NCBI GenBank assembly: GCA_963849885.1
Contig: CAWKIV010000013.1
Span: 443,449 to 507,448 of the forward strand
Source: CADCTP01 sp963849885
Lineage (GTDB): Bacteria; Actinomycetota; Actinomycetes; Mycobacteriales; CADCTP01
Reading direction: 5' to 3'
DNA length: 64,000 bases
Part shown: in pieces, positions 27,366 to 35,240 of the stretch
Numbering within the stretch: position 1 is the first letter of the stretch
Layout of the letters: every line of letters starts with the position of its first letter
The notes under the pieces: generated by a model
What the model was told of the DNA's origin: nothing
Databases searched by the model: none
What the model saw: the letters and a program-made list of their open reading frames with translations, nothing else
Made by a program: the position numbers and the translations under genes

Positions 27366-27395
27366 CCCGGGAGGCGGGTGGCGTTCCCTCCCGGG
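27366..27395. repeat. Perfect 9-bp inverted repeat next to the M15 peptidase start
   Basis: CCCGGGAGG (27366-27374) and CCTCCCGGG (27387-27395) are perfect complements with a 12-base loop. They end one base before GTG 27397. The left arm contains a ribosome-site-like GGGAGG that would be paired in the RNA hairpin. Confidence 0.8.
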
Positions 27396-27396
27396 G

Positions 27397-28305
27397 GTGA
27401 CGCGGACCCGGGTGGTGCTGGCCGCCCTGCTCGCCGCCGCCGTGACGGCCGGCTGCGCCGGCGGCGGCACCCCGGCGGCGCCCGGCCCGGCGCCGGCCCC
27501 GACGGTCGGCCCGACCACGACCGCGCCGGCCCGCCCGCCGGCCCCGACCCCGACGCGCCCGCCGGCCCGGCGTTCCCGGACGGCCGCGCCCGGCACCGGC
27601 GCCACCCCGGCGCCGGCCTGGCTCGGCACCCGGGTGCTGCCCCGGGGCCCGTCCGGGTACGGGATCGCCACCGGCACCCCGCCCGAGCTGGTGGACCGGC
27701 GCATCGCCACCGTGGACGAGCTGCCCCCGCCGGCCGACGGCGCCTTCCACGCCGCCGTCCGGCCGGTGCCGGCCGCCGTCGCGGCCCGGTCCACCTGGTC
27801 CGCGCGCTGCCCGGTCACGCTGGCCGAGCTGCGCTACGTCACGGTCGGCTTCCGCGGCTTCGACGGCCGCGCGCACACCGGCGAGCTGCTGGTGCACCGG
27901 GACGTGGCCGCGGACGTGGTCACCGTCTTCCGCCGGCTGTTCGCCGCCGGCTTCCCGATCGAGCGGATGCGGGTCACCACGGTGGCCGAGCGGGACGCGC
28001 CGCCGACCGGCGACGGCAACACCACCGGTGCGTTCAACTGCCGCCCGGCCACCGGCTCGACCCGCTGGTCCGAGCACGCGTACGGCCGGGCGATCGACGT
28101 CGACCCGTTCCAGAACCCGTACGTCCGGGGCGGGCTGGTGCTGCCCGAGCTCGCCCGCGCGTACGCCGACCGGGGCCGGGTGCTGCCGGGGGTGATCACC
28201 GCCGGCGGCCCGGTGGTGGCCGCGTTCCGCGCGGTCGGCTGGACCTGGGGCGGCAGCTGGGACTCGCCGAAGGACTACATGCACTTCTCCCCGACCGGCC
28301 GCTAG
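27397..28305 (+). CDS. M15-family D-Ala-D-Ala carboxypeptidase-like lipoprotein
   Basis: A 302-residue exported lipoprotein. Signal peptide with lipobox VTAGC at about residues 16-20, then a long Pro/Ala/Thr linker (about 22-70) suited to crossing the cell wall. The catalytic domain of the M15 VanY/extensin-like type has SEHAYGRAIDVD with zinc ligands H227 and D234, and DYMHFS with H296. Such enzymes trim peptidoglycan stem peptides or cross bridges. GTG 27397 is chosen because the signal peptide starts there; TTG 27361 is an in-frame alternative. A perfect 9-bp hairpin ends just before the GTG. Confidence 0.82.
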   Translation: MTRTRVVLAALLAAAVTAGCAGGGTPAAPGPAPAPTVGPTTTAPARPPAPTPTRPPARRSRTAAPGTGATPAPAWLGTRVLPRGPSGYGIATGTPPELVDRRIATVDELPPPADGAFHAAVRPVPAAVAARSTWSARCPVTLAELRYVTVGFRGFDGRAHTGELLVHRDVAADVVTVFRRLFAAGFPIERMRVTTVAERDAPPTGDGNTTGAFNCRPATGSTRWSEHAYGRAIDVDPFQNPYVRGGLVLPELARAYADRGRVLPGVITAGGPVVAAFRAVGWTWGGSWDSPKDYMHFSPTGR

Positions 28306-29697
28306 CTAGCCGGCGCCGGCCCGGTCGACCAGCTCCTGCATGCCGGCGCAGATCCCGCCGGCCAGCACCTCGACGTCCGGGAAGGCGTCGAAGTCCGTGT
28401 TGATCCCGAAGGTCATCGCCCGCAGGTACGAGAAGATCCCGATCGACACCCGCAGCCCGCCCGCCACCGGCACGTACGGGTAGAGCGCGCACAGCCGCCG
28501 CCCGACCACGTAGAGCGGCACCCGGGGGCCGGGCACGTTGGTGGTCACCGTCTGGGTGAACGGCTGCCCGGCCCGGATGCCGGCCCGGGTGCCGAGCGCC
28601 AGCAGGGTGGGCGCGACGAAGTCCCCCATGGCCACGATCGAGCGGGCGTCCAGGGCGCCGAGCAGCCGCTTGTGCTCGTTCATCTGCCGGCGGACCGACC
28701 CCAGCCGGGCGACCGGGTCCGGCTCGGCCACCGGCAGGTCCACGAGGACCGCCGAGACCTGGTTGTTCAGCGTGTTGCGCTCGTGCTGCCGGCGCACCGA
28801 GACCGGCACCATCGAGCGCACCACCAGCCCGTCGGACAGCTCGCCGCGCCCGTCGAGCAGGTCCCGGAAGCCGCGGGTGATCGCGGTCAGCACCACGTCG
28901 TTGACGGTGCCGCCGAGACCGGCCCGGACCTGCTTGACCGCGTCGAGGCTGGTCTCGGTCCAGGACCAGCGCCGGTGCGGGCCGAGCGGGCCGTTGAGGC
29001 CGCGGGCGGCCGGCGTGGCCAGCTGCCGGGCCAGCGCGGGCAGGCCGGCGGCGACCGCACCGCCGCTGCGCAGCAGGGCCGCCGGCGCCTGCGCGACCCG
29101 GCCCAGGCCCGGCAGCGAGACGAGCTGCCGCACCGGGTGCACCACGGTCTCGTGCACGGCGCCGGCGAGGACGGCGGCGGTGGACGGGGCGTGCTCCGGG
29201 GTCCAGTCCACCGGCTCCGGGTGCGCCGCGGCCGGGTCGGTGTCGAAGATCATCTGCATCAGGTCGGTGCCGGCGACCCCGTCGACCATGCAGTGGTGCA
29301 CCTTGGAGATCAGCGCCCAGCGGCCGCCCTCCAGGCCCTCGACCAGCCACACCTCCCACAGCGGCTTGGCCATGTCCAGCCGCTGGCCGAGCACCCGGCC
29401 GGCCAGGTTGCGCAGCTGCTCGGCGCTGCCCGGCCCGGGCACCGCGGTGTGCCGGACGTGGTAGAGCACCTGGAAGTGCTCGTCGTCCACCCACAGCGGC
29501 CGGCCCAGGTGCAGCGGCACCGGGCGGACCCGCTGCCGGTAGCGCGGCACCTGCGGCAGCTTGCCGACCAGCAGCCGGACCACGTCCCCGTACGACGGCG
29601 CCGGGCCTTCGAAGACCGCGACCGACCCGACGTGCATGGGCGTGTTCTCGCCCTCGGCGAAGTAGAACCCCGCGTCCGTCGCGCTCATCCGGTCCAC
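28306..29697 (-). CDS. Wax ester synthase / diacylglycerol acyltransferase (WS/DGAT family)
   Basis: A 463-residue acyltransferase using acyl-CoA to make triacylglycerol or wax esters, a storage-lipid trait of actinobacteria. The catalytic motif HHxxxDG is ISKVHHCMVDGVAG (HH 134-135, D139). The C-terminal family signature includes SMVPVSVRRQHERNTLNNQV. GTG 29697 is chosen because GGGAGGGG lies 6 bases upstream and the opening DRMSATDAGFYF matches the family; ATG 29688 is less well placed. It ends back to back with the M15 gene (CTAGCTAG). The neighbour acyl-CoA dehydrogenase fits a lipid role. Confidence 0.9.
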   Translation of the reverse strand: MDRMSATDAGFYFAEGENTPMHVGSVAVFEGPAPSYGDVVRLLVGKLPQVPRYRQRVRPVPLHLGRPLWVDDEHFQVLYHVRHTAVPGPGSAEQLRNLAGRVLGQRLDMAKPLWEVWLVEGLEGGRWALISKVHHCMVDGVAGTDLMQMIFDTDPAAAHPEPVDWTPEHAPSTAAVLAGAVHETVVHPVRQLVSLPGLGRVAQAPAALLRSGGAVAAGLPALARQLATPAARGLNGPLGPHRRWSWTETSLDAVKQVRAGLGGTVNDVVLTAITRGFRDLLDGRGELSDGLVVRSMVPVSVRRQHERNTLNNQVSAVLVDLPVAEPDPVARLGSVRRQMNEHKRLLGALDARSIVAMGDFVAPTLLALGTRAGIRAGQPFTQTVTTNVPGPRVPLYVVGRRLCALYPYVPVAGGLRVSIGIFSYLRAMTFGINTDFDAFPDVEVLAGGICAGMQELVDRAGAG

Positions 29698-29713
29698 GAG
29701 CCGCCCCTCCCGG

Positions 29714-30907
29714 TCAGACGAAGGCGCTGATGCCGGTGATCGCCCGACCCACGATGAGACTGTTGATCTCGCGCGTCCCCTCGTACGAGTAGATCGCTTC
29801 GGCGTCCGCGACGAAACGGCCGACGTGGTGATCGAGCAGGATCCCGTTGCCGGCGAGCAGCTCCCGGGCCCAGCCGGTGGTCTCCCGGGTGCGCGCGGTG
29901 CAGAAGGCCTTGGCCAGCGAGGCCTGCTCGTCCCGCAGCGTGCCGGCGTCCGCCAGCTGGGCCAGCCGGACCACCATGCACTGCGAGGCGACGGTGTTGC
30001 CCAGCATCCTCGCGAGCAGGTCCTGCACCAGCTGGAAGCCGGCGATCGGCCGGCCGAACTGGTGCCGCCGCGTCGCGTACCGCAGCGCGTGCTCGTACGC
30101 GCCGAGGCCGCAGCCGACCGCGGACCAGGCCACCCCGGCCCGGGTGGCCCGCAGCACCGCCGCGGTGTCCCGGAAGGACCGGGCCCCGGGCAGCCGGCCG
30201 TCCTCCGGCACCCGGACGCCGTCCAGGGTGATCAGCGCATTTTGCACCACCCGGAGGGCGATCTTGTCCTCCATCTTCTCCGCGCTGAAGCCGGGCGTGC
30301 CGGGCTCCACCACGAAGCCCTTGACCTGGCCGTCCGCCTCGTCCCGGGCCCAGACCACGACCAGGTCGGCGAAGGTGCCGTTGCCGATCCACTTCTTCTG
30401 CCCGTCCAGCACCCAGCCGGCGCCGTCCCGGCGGGCGGTGGTGGTCAGCCCGCCGGCCACCCCGGAGCCGACCTCCGGCTCGGTCAGCGCGAAGGCGCCG
30501 ATCAGCTCGAGCTCGCGCATCCCGGGCAGCCAGCGCTGCTTCTGCTCCGCCGAGCCGCACTGCAGGATCGAGCCGGCGGCCAGCCCGCCCTGCACGCCCA
30601 TGAAGGTGGCGATGGACGGGTCGACCCGGGCCAGCTCCATCGACACCAGGCCGCTGACCAGGTGGCTGCGGCCCGGGAAGCCGTAGCCGTCGTACGCCAG
30701 CCCGACGATGCCCAGCTCGCGCAGCCCGGGCACGATCCCGAACGGGAACTCGGCCCGGGTCCAGTGGTCGTTGATGATCGGCTCGACCTCGGCCCGCATG
30801 AACGCGCGCACCCGGTGCACCAGGTCGCGGTCGGCCGGCTCCAGCAGCGCCTCGACCTCGTAGAAGTCCTCGTCCACCGCGGTCGCCGGCTCGGTCGCCG
30901 TCGCCAT
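29714..30907 (-). CDS. Acyl-CoA dehydrogenase (glutaryl-CoA dehydrogenase-like)
   Basis: A 397-residue flavoenzyme of the acyl-CoA dehydrogenase family. It has the FAD-binding stretch GAFALTEPEVGSGVAGGLTT (ACAD signature 1 region), KKWIGNGTFADLVVVWARD, and RRHQFGRPIAGFQLVQDLLA. The C-terminal base is the glutamate of YSYEGTREINSLIVGRAITG, as in glutaryl-CoA and isovaleryl-type enzymes. It oxidises acyl-CoA to the enoyl form and passes electrons to ETF. Start ATG 30907. It is 16 bases upstream of the WS/DGAT gene in the same direction. Confidence 0.9.
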   Translation of the reverse strand: MATATEPATAVDEDFYEVEALLEPADRDLVHRVRAFMRAEVEPIINDHWTRAEFPFGIVPGLRELGIVGLAYDGYGFPGRSHLVSGLVSMELARVDPSIATFMGVQGGLAAGSILQCGSAEQKQRWLPGMRELELIGAFALTEPEVGSGVAGGLTTTARRDGAGWVLDGQKKWIGNGTFADLVVVWARDEADGQVKGFVVEPGTPGFSAEKMEDKIALRVVQNALITLDGVRVPEDGRLPGARSFRDTAAVLRATRAGVAWSAVGCGLGAYEHALRYATRRHQFGRPIAGFQLVQDLLARMLGNTVASQCMVVRLAQLADAGTLRDEQASLAKAFCTARTRETTGWARELLAGNGILLDHHVGRFVADAEAIYSYEGTREINSLIVGRAITGISAFV

Positions 30908-30931
30908 CGCTCCTCCTCGCCGCCGACCGGG

Positions 30932-31396
30932 TCAGGGTCGGGCGCGCCGCTGTCTCCACCGCCGCCGCCGGGTCGGCGGGGCCGGTGGCGCCGGGTCCGG
31001 CGGGGCCGGGCGGCTGGCCCGCCAGCCGGCCACCACGTCCTCCACGTCCACCGGCCGGAGCGCCACCTGCGGCCCGGACGGGGTGCGGATCCAGGCCGCG
31101 ATCCGCTGGTTGAGATCGGCCACCTCGGCCCGGACGGCGGCCTCGGTCCGCAGCCCGCGGACCTTCGCCGGCAGGTCCTCGACCTCCTTGCGCAGCCGCA
31201 GCGAGGGCGGCAGCAACGCCGAGGTCTCCAGGCCCTCCCGCTTGATCAGGCCCTTGACCCACCACAGCTCGTCGTCGGGCTGGCCGGCGCCCGGGATGGG
31301 CTTGCCGTGGCCGGGCAGCCGGTCGAAGTCCCCGCGCTCCTGCGCCAGCCGGATCTGCGCCTCCACCGCGGACTCGAACTTTCGCGGCATGGTCAT
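30932..31396 (-). CDS. DUF1992 (DnaJ-homologue subfamily C member 28 conserved domain) protein
   Basis: A 154-residue small protein. It has the DUF1992 core: FESAVEAQIRLAQERGDFDR, then LPGHGKPIP, WWVKGLIKREGLETSALLPP and LRLRKEVEDLPAK. The C-terminal 35 residues are a Pro/Ala then Arg-rich tail (TRRRRWRQRRARP). The function in bacteria is unknown; in animals the domain is in DNAJC28. Start ATG 31396 (MTMPRKFES). It is 24 bases upstream of the acyl-CoA dehydrogenase gene on the same strand. Confidence 0.88.
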   Translation of the reverse strand: MTMPRKFESAVEAQIRLAQERGDFDRLPGHGKPIPGAGQPDDELWWVKGLIKREGLETSALLPPSLRLRKEVEDLPAKVRGLRTEAAVRAEVADLNQRIAAWIRTPSGPQVALRPVDVEDVVAGWRASRPAPPDPAPPAPPTRRRRWRQRRARP

Positions 31397-31424
31397 GGCC
31401 CCATTGTCCCCCGGGCGGCCCGGC

Positions 31425-32753
31425 TCAGCCCGCGGTGAAGTGCACGTCGCGGAACCGCCGCCGCCACGCGGTGACCTCCCCGGCCACGGCCTCCGGCTCG
31501 GTCCGCGCGTCCAGGGCCCGCGCGAGCAGCGCGGCCAGCTCCGGCATGTCGGCCGCGGTCGCCCCGATCCGGACCAGCTCCGGGGTGCCGATCCGCAGCC
31601 CGTTGACGTCGCCGGCCACCGGCGCCAGCGGCAGCCCGATGCCGCAGCTGAGCAGGTTGGCCCGGCGCAGCCGGCGGGCCAGCGCCTGGCCGCCGCCCCA
31701 GGCCGCGGCCGGCACCGCGAACTGGTGCGACCGGGTCGCGCCCCGCTCGGCCGCGAAGACCGGCACGCCGAGCCGGGCCAGCTCGGCCGCCAGCGCCCGG
31801 GCCGCGGCGACCATCGCCTCGGCGTACGCCGGCCCGGTCACCTTCCAGTCCAGCAGCGTGACGGCCAGCGCGGCGACCCGGCCGGCGTCGAAGTTCGCGG
31901 TCAGCCCCGGGTAGGCGATCGCGTCCACCCGCTCGGCCAGCTCGGCGTCGTTGGTGACCAGCAGCCCGCCGGCCGGCCCGCCCAGGCTCTTGTACGTGCT
32001 CATGGTCAGCAGGTGCGCGCCCTCGGCCAGCGGGTCCGGCCAGGCCTTGCCGGCGACCATGCCGCACAGGTGGGCCGCGTCGAAGAGCACCTTGGCGCCG
32101 ACCGAGTCGGCGATCTCCCGGACCGGGCCGACCGGGTGCGGGAAGAGGTTGAGGCTGCCGCCGACGGTGACCAGCGCCGGGCGGACCTCGTGGACCAGCT
32201 TGCGCAGCGCGTCCACGTCCAGCGTGTAGCCGCTCGCGTCGACCGGCGCCGGCACCGTGGTCAGCCCGTAGAGCCCGGCCGCGCCGGCCGCGTGGTGGGT
32301 GACGTGGCCGCCCAGCTCGGCCGGCGGCGCGACGATCGTGTCGCCGGGCCGGCAGGTGGCCATGAACGCGTACAGGTTGGCCAGCGCGCCGGAGCCGACC
32401 CGCACCTCGGCGTACCGGGCCGCGAAGACCTCCGCGGCCAGCTCGGCGGCGACGATCTCGACCTGCTCGATCGCCTCCAGGCCCATCTCGTACTTCTCGC
32501 CCGGGTAGCCGAGCGACGGCCGGGACCCGAGCCCGGCCGACAGCAGCGCCTCCGCGGCCGGGTTCATCACGTTGGTCGCCGGGTTGAGGTTGACGCACTC
32601 GTCGCCGTGGATCCGCCGGTTCTCCGCGGCCAGCCGGTCGATCTCGGCCAGCACCGCGGCCGGCGCGGCGCCGGCGGCGGCCTCGGCCACGGTGCGGACC
32701 CGCTCCTCGGCGCCGGCGGGCACCCAGGGTCGGGCGGCGAGCGCGCGGGTCAT
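31425..32753 (-). CDS. Serine hydroxymethyltransferase-like PLP enzyme
   Basis: A 442-residue fold-type I PLP enzyme related to GlyA, but clearly not the canonical one. It has NPATNVMNPAAEALLSAGLG, SLGYPGEKYEMGLEAIEQVE, the PLP aspartate in VLFDAAHLCGMVAGKAWPDP, and the PLP lysine in MSTYKSLGGPAGGLL. Canonical SHMT reads TTTHKTLRGPRGG there. Relatives include serine/methylserine hydroxymethyltransferases and threonine-type transaldolases. It may make a beta-hydroxy amino acid rather than folate one-carbon units. ATG 32753 has GGAGGAGACC just upstream. It stands 28 bases before DUF1992. Confidence 0.75.
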   Translation of the reverse strand: MTRALAARPWVPAGAEERVRTVAEAAAGAAPAAVLAEIDRLAAENRRIHGDECVNLNPATNVMNPAAEALLSAGLGSRPSLGYPGEKYEMGLEAIEQVEIVAAELAAEVFAARYAEVRVGSGALANLYAFMATCRPGDTIVAPPAELGGHVTHHAAGAAGLYGLTTVPAPVDASGYTLDVDALRKLVHEVRPALVTVGGSLNLFPHPVGPVREIADSVGAKVLFDAAHLCGMVAGKAWPDPLAEGAHLLTMSTYKSLGGPAGGLLVTNDAELAERVDAIAYPGLTANFDAGRVAALAVTLLDWKVTGPAYAEAMVAAARALAAELARLGVPVFAAERGATRSHQFAVPAAAWGGGQALARRLRRANLLSCGIGLPLAPVAGDVNGLRIGTPELVRIGATAADMPELAALLARALDARTEPEAVAGEVTAWRRRFRDVHFTAG

Positions 32754-32787
32754 GGCGGTCTCCTCCGGCCGGTGGTCTCCCCGCCGA

Positions 32788-32812
32788 CCCTAGGCGGGTG
32801 ACCGCCCTAGGT
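32788..32812. repeat. Small CCTAGGCGG inverted repeat
   Basis: CCTAGGCGG and CCGCCCTAGG face each other with a GTGA loop. One arm has an extra C. It lies in the divergent region between the SHMT-like gene and the ferritin-like gene and could be an operator. Confidence 0.4.
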
Positions 32813-32883
32813 CCCCGCTTCCCGGCCGGCCCGGGACGGGCCACACTCGGCCCGGACCGGTGGGGACGGGGACGGAGCACGCC

Positions 32884-34206
32884 ATGACGGGGGACCGACA
32901 CGCCGGCGGCCACCGGCGCCGACCGCGGGAGCTGGTCGTCGCCGACCGCGAGGAGCTGCTCTACCTGCTCGGCGAGGCGGCCGAGCTGGAGCACGCGGTG
33001 TGCTGCAGCTACCTCTACGCCGCCTTCAGCCTGCGCACCGACCCGGCGGACGGGCTGGCCGGCCGCCAGCTGGAGGCGGTCACCCGGTGGCGGCGCACGC
33101 TCGACCAGGTCGCCCTGCAGGAGATGGCCCACCTCGCGCTGGTGAACAACCTGCTGGCCGCGGTCGGCGGCGCCCCGCACCTGGGCCGCGGGCCGTTCCC
33201 GCGCCGGGTGCCGTACGCGCCGGAGATCACCCTCGCGCTGACCCCGCTGGACGAGGCCACCCTGCAGCGCTTCCTCTACATCGAGCGGCCGGAGGGGATG
33301 GACCTCACCGAGGTGGCCGGCCGGGCGCACCGCGGCCGGCCGGCGCCGGTGCCGGTGCAGCCGCCGGTGCTGCCGGGGCCGCAGGAGTTCGACAGCCTGG
33401 GCGGCCTCTACCGCGGCCTGGAGCGGGGGCTGGCCGGGCTGGTCGACCGGTACGGCGAGGCGGGCGTCTTCGTCGGCTCCCGGCGGTCGCAGTCGGCGGC
33501 CGGCCTGTTCGCCTTCCCGGCCGACCTGCCCGAGCTGCTGCCGGTCACCGGGCTGGCCAGCGCCCGCCGGGCGATCGAGGTGATCGTGGCCGAGGGCGAG
33601 GGCGCCCGGGGCGACTGGTCGACCGCGCACTTCGGCCGCTTCCTGGCCGTGCTGGGCGAGCTGCGGGCGCTGCGGGAGCAGGACCCGGGCTTCGTGCCGG
33701 CCCGCCCGGCCGCGCCGAACCCGCACGTACGCGACCCGCGCGACCTGCTCCGGGCGGGCGGCTGGCGGCACCCGCCGGACCTGCCGGTGAGCCTGGTCGA
33801 CGACCCGGACACGGTCCGGGTCAGCGACCTGTTCGACGCCTGCTACGCGGTGCTGCTGCGGCTGCTGGAGCGGCTGTTCCAGCACGGCGCCGAGACGACG
33901 GCCGAGCTGCGGGTGGTGGCGGACGCCGCGGTGGAGGTGATGTGGGCGGCGATCCGGCCGCTGGGCGAGCTGCTCACCCGGCTGCCGGCCGGCCCCGGCT
34001 CGCCCGGGCACACCGCCGGCCCGGGGTTCCGGCTGGACGGCTGGACGCCGGTGACCGCGCACCGGACCGCGGCCTGGGCGGTGCTGGCCGAGCGGCTGGC
34101 CGAGCTGGCCGCCGCGGCCGACCGGCTGGCCGCCGTGTCACCGGTGCTGCCCGCGGTGGCCGGCGCCCTCGGCCGGCTCGCCGGCCGCTTCACCCCGGGC
34201 CCCTGA
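32884..34206 (+). CDS. Ferritin-like domain protein (iminophenyl-pyruvate dimer synthase type)
   Basis: A 440-residue protein. The N-terminal ferritin-like region has metal-ligand motifs LLYLLGEAAELEHAVCCSYL (E..H) and VALQEMAHLALVNNLLAAVG (E..H). Then comes PYAPEITLALTPLDEATLQR, and FLYIERPE. This pattern matches the ferritin-like domain found in VioB/RebD-type iminophenyl-pyruvate dimer synthases, which couple two indolic imines in violacein and rebeccamycin assembly. No partner oxidase or other pigment gene is adjacent, so a stand-alone oxidase of unknown role is likely. Start ATG 32884 follows GGGGACGGAGCACGCC. Confidence 0.75.
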   Translation: MTGDRHAGGHRRRPRELVVADREELLYLLGEAAELEHAVCCSYLYAAFSLRTDPADGLAGRQLEAVTRWRRTLDQVALQEMAHLALVNNLLAAVGGAPHLGRGPFPRRVPYAPEITLALTPLDEATLQRFLYIERPEGMDLTEVAGRAHRGRPAPVPVQPPVLPGPQEFDSLGGLYRGLERGLAGLVDRYGEAGVFVGSRRSQSAAGLFAFPADLPELLPVTGLASARRAIEVIVAEGEGARGDWSTAHFGRFLAVLGELRALREQDPGFVPARPAAPNPHVRDPRDLLRAGGWRHPPDLPVSLVDDPDTVRVSDLFDACYAVLLRLLERLFQHGAETTAELRVVADAAVEVMWAAIRPLGELLTRLPAGPGSPGHTAGPGFRLDGWTPVTAHRTAAWAVLAERLAELAAAADRLAAVSPVLPAVAGALGRLAGRFTPGP

Positions 34207-34226
34207 TCCCCGGCTGATATACCGGG
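34207..34226. repeat. CCCCGG hairpin between ferritin-like and DUF3500 genes
   Basis: CCCCGG CTGATATA CCGGGG is a 6-bp stem with an 8-base loop. It follows the TGA of the ferritin-like gene by 1-2 bases and precedes the DUF3500 ATG by 3 bases. Possible attenuator or weak terminator. Confidence 0.4.
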
Positions 34227-34229
34227 GCC

Positions 34230-35190
34230 ATGACCGCCGCCGTCGCCGCCGCGATGCGGGCGGCCGGGACCGCGCTGCTGGCCGCGCTGGACGGGCCGGG
34301 CGCGGGAGCTGGCGGCCCGGCCGTTCGGCGACGACGGCGCCCGCCGCTGGCTGGAGTACCGGCCGGAGCCCCGGCCCGGCGTCTGCTTCGCCGACCTGGA
34401 CCGGACCGCCCGCAAGGCCGCCCACCGGCTGCTGGCCACCGGGCTGGGCGAGCACGCGTACGCGCAGGCGATGGCGGTCATCGCGCTGGAGGAGGTGCTG
34501 GACCGGCAGGAGGGCTGGCGCCGCGGCCGGCACAGCGCGGACTACTGGGTCTCGGTGTTCGGCGACCCGGCCGGGGACGCGCCGTGGTCCTGGCGGTTCG
34601 AGGGCCACCACCTGTCGGTGAGCATGGCCGTGGTCGGCGACGAGGTGTCCCCGGCGCCGGTCTTCCTCGGCGCCAACCCGGCCCGGGTGGCCTGGGCCGG
34701 CCGCCCGGTCAGCCGGCCGCTGGCCCCGGAGGAGGACCTGGCCCGCGAGCTGCTGGCCGTGGTCGGGCCGGCCGGGCGGGCCGCCGCGGTGGTGGCCGAC
34801 CGGCCCCCGTACGACATCCGCAGCGGTCCCAGCCCGGACGCCGGCGGCCCGTTCGAGCCGCGCGGGCTGTCCTCGGCCGGCCTCGGCCCGACCGCCCGGG
34901 CGCTGCTCGACCAGCTGGTCGGCCTCTACCTGGACCGGCTGCCCCCGGAGCTGGCCGCCCGGGAGGCGGCCCGGCTGGGCGAGCTGCACGTCGCCTGGGA
35001 GGGCCCGACCACGCCCGGGCTGCCGCACTACTACCGGATCCAGGCCGACGACCTGCTGGTCGAGTACGACGCCACGGCCACCGGCAACCACGTGCACACC
35101 GTCCTCCGCCGCCCGCGCTCCGACTTCGGCACCGACCTCCTCGCCCACCACCGCACCACCCACCCCCACCCCTCCGCCGATCTTGGTTGA
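34230..35190 (+). CDS. DUF3500 domain protein, frameshifted near the 5' end
   Basis: About 319 residues when one extra base is ignored. The 5' frame gives MTAAVAAAMRAAGTALLAAL; the second gives REALAARPF-like ARELAARPFGDDGARRWLEY, and then HRLLATGLGEHAYAQAMAVI, WSWRFEGHHLSVSMAVVGDE, and HYYRIQADDLLVEYDATATG. These are the DUF3500 family hallmarks; the biochemical role is unknown. The frame changes at about 34295-34306 in GGGCCGGGCGCGGG. The stop (35188-35190) lies inside the left arm of a 23-bp inverted repeat. Confidence 0.75.
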
Positions 35191-35239
35191 GTCAACCCCT
35201 GGGGCTGCCCGTCGACGTTGACCCGACCAAGATCGGCGG
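35174..35239. repeat. 23-bp imperfect inverted repeat with 20-base loop
   Basis: The left arm (35174-35196) and right arm (35217-35239) are complementary at 21 of 23 positions; both begin or end with CCGCCGATCTTGG and its complement. As RNA, one of the two mismatches is a G-U pair. It covers the DUF3500 stop and ends 1 base before the ligD GTG. There is no U tract, so it could be a palindromic repeat element rather than a simple terminator. Confidence 0.85.
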
Positions 35240-35240
35240 T

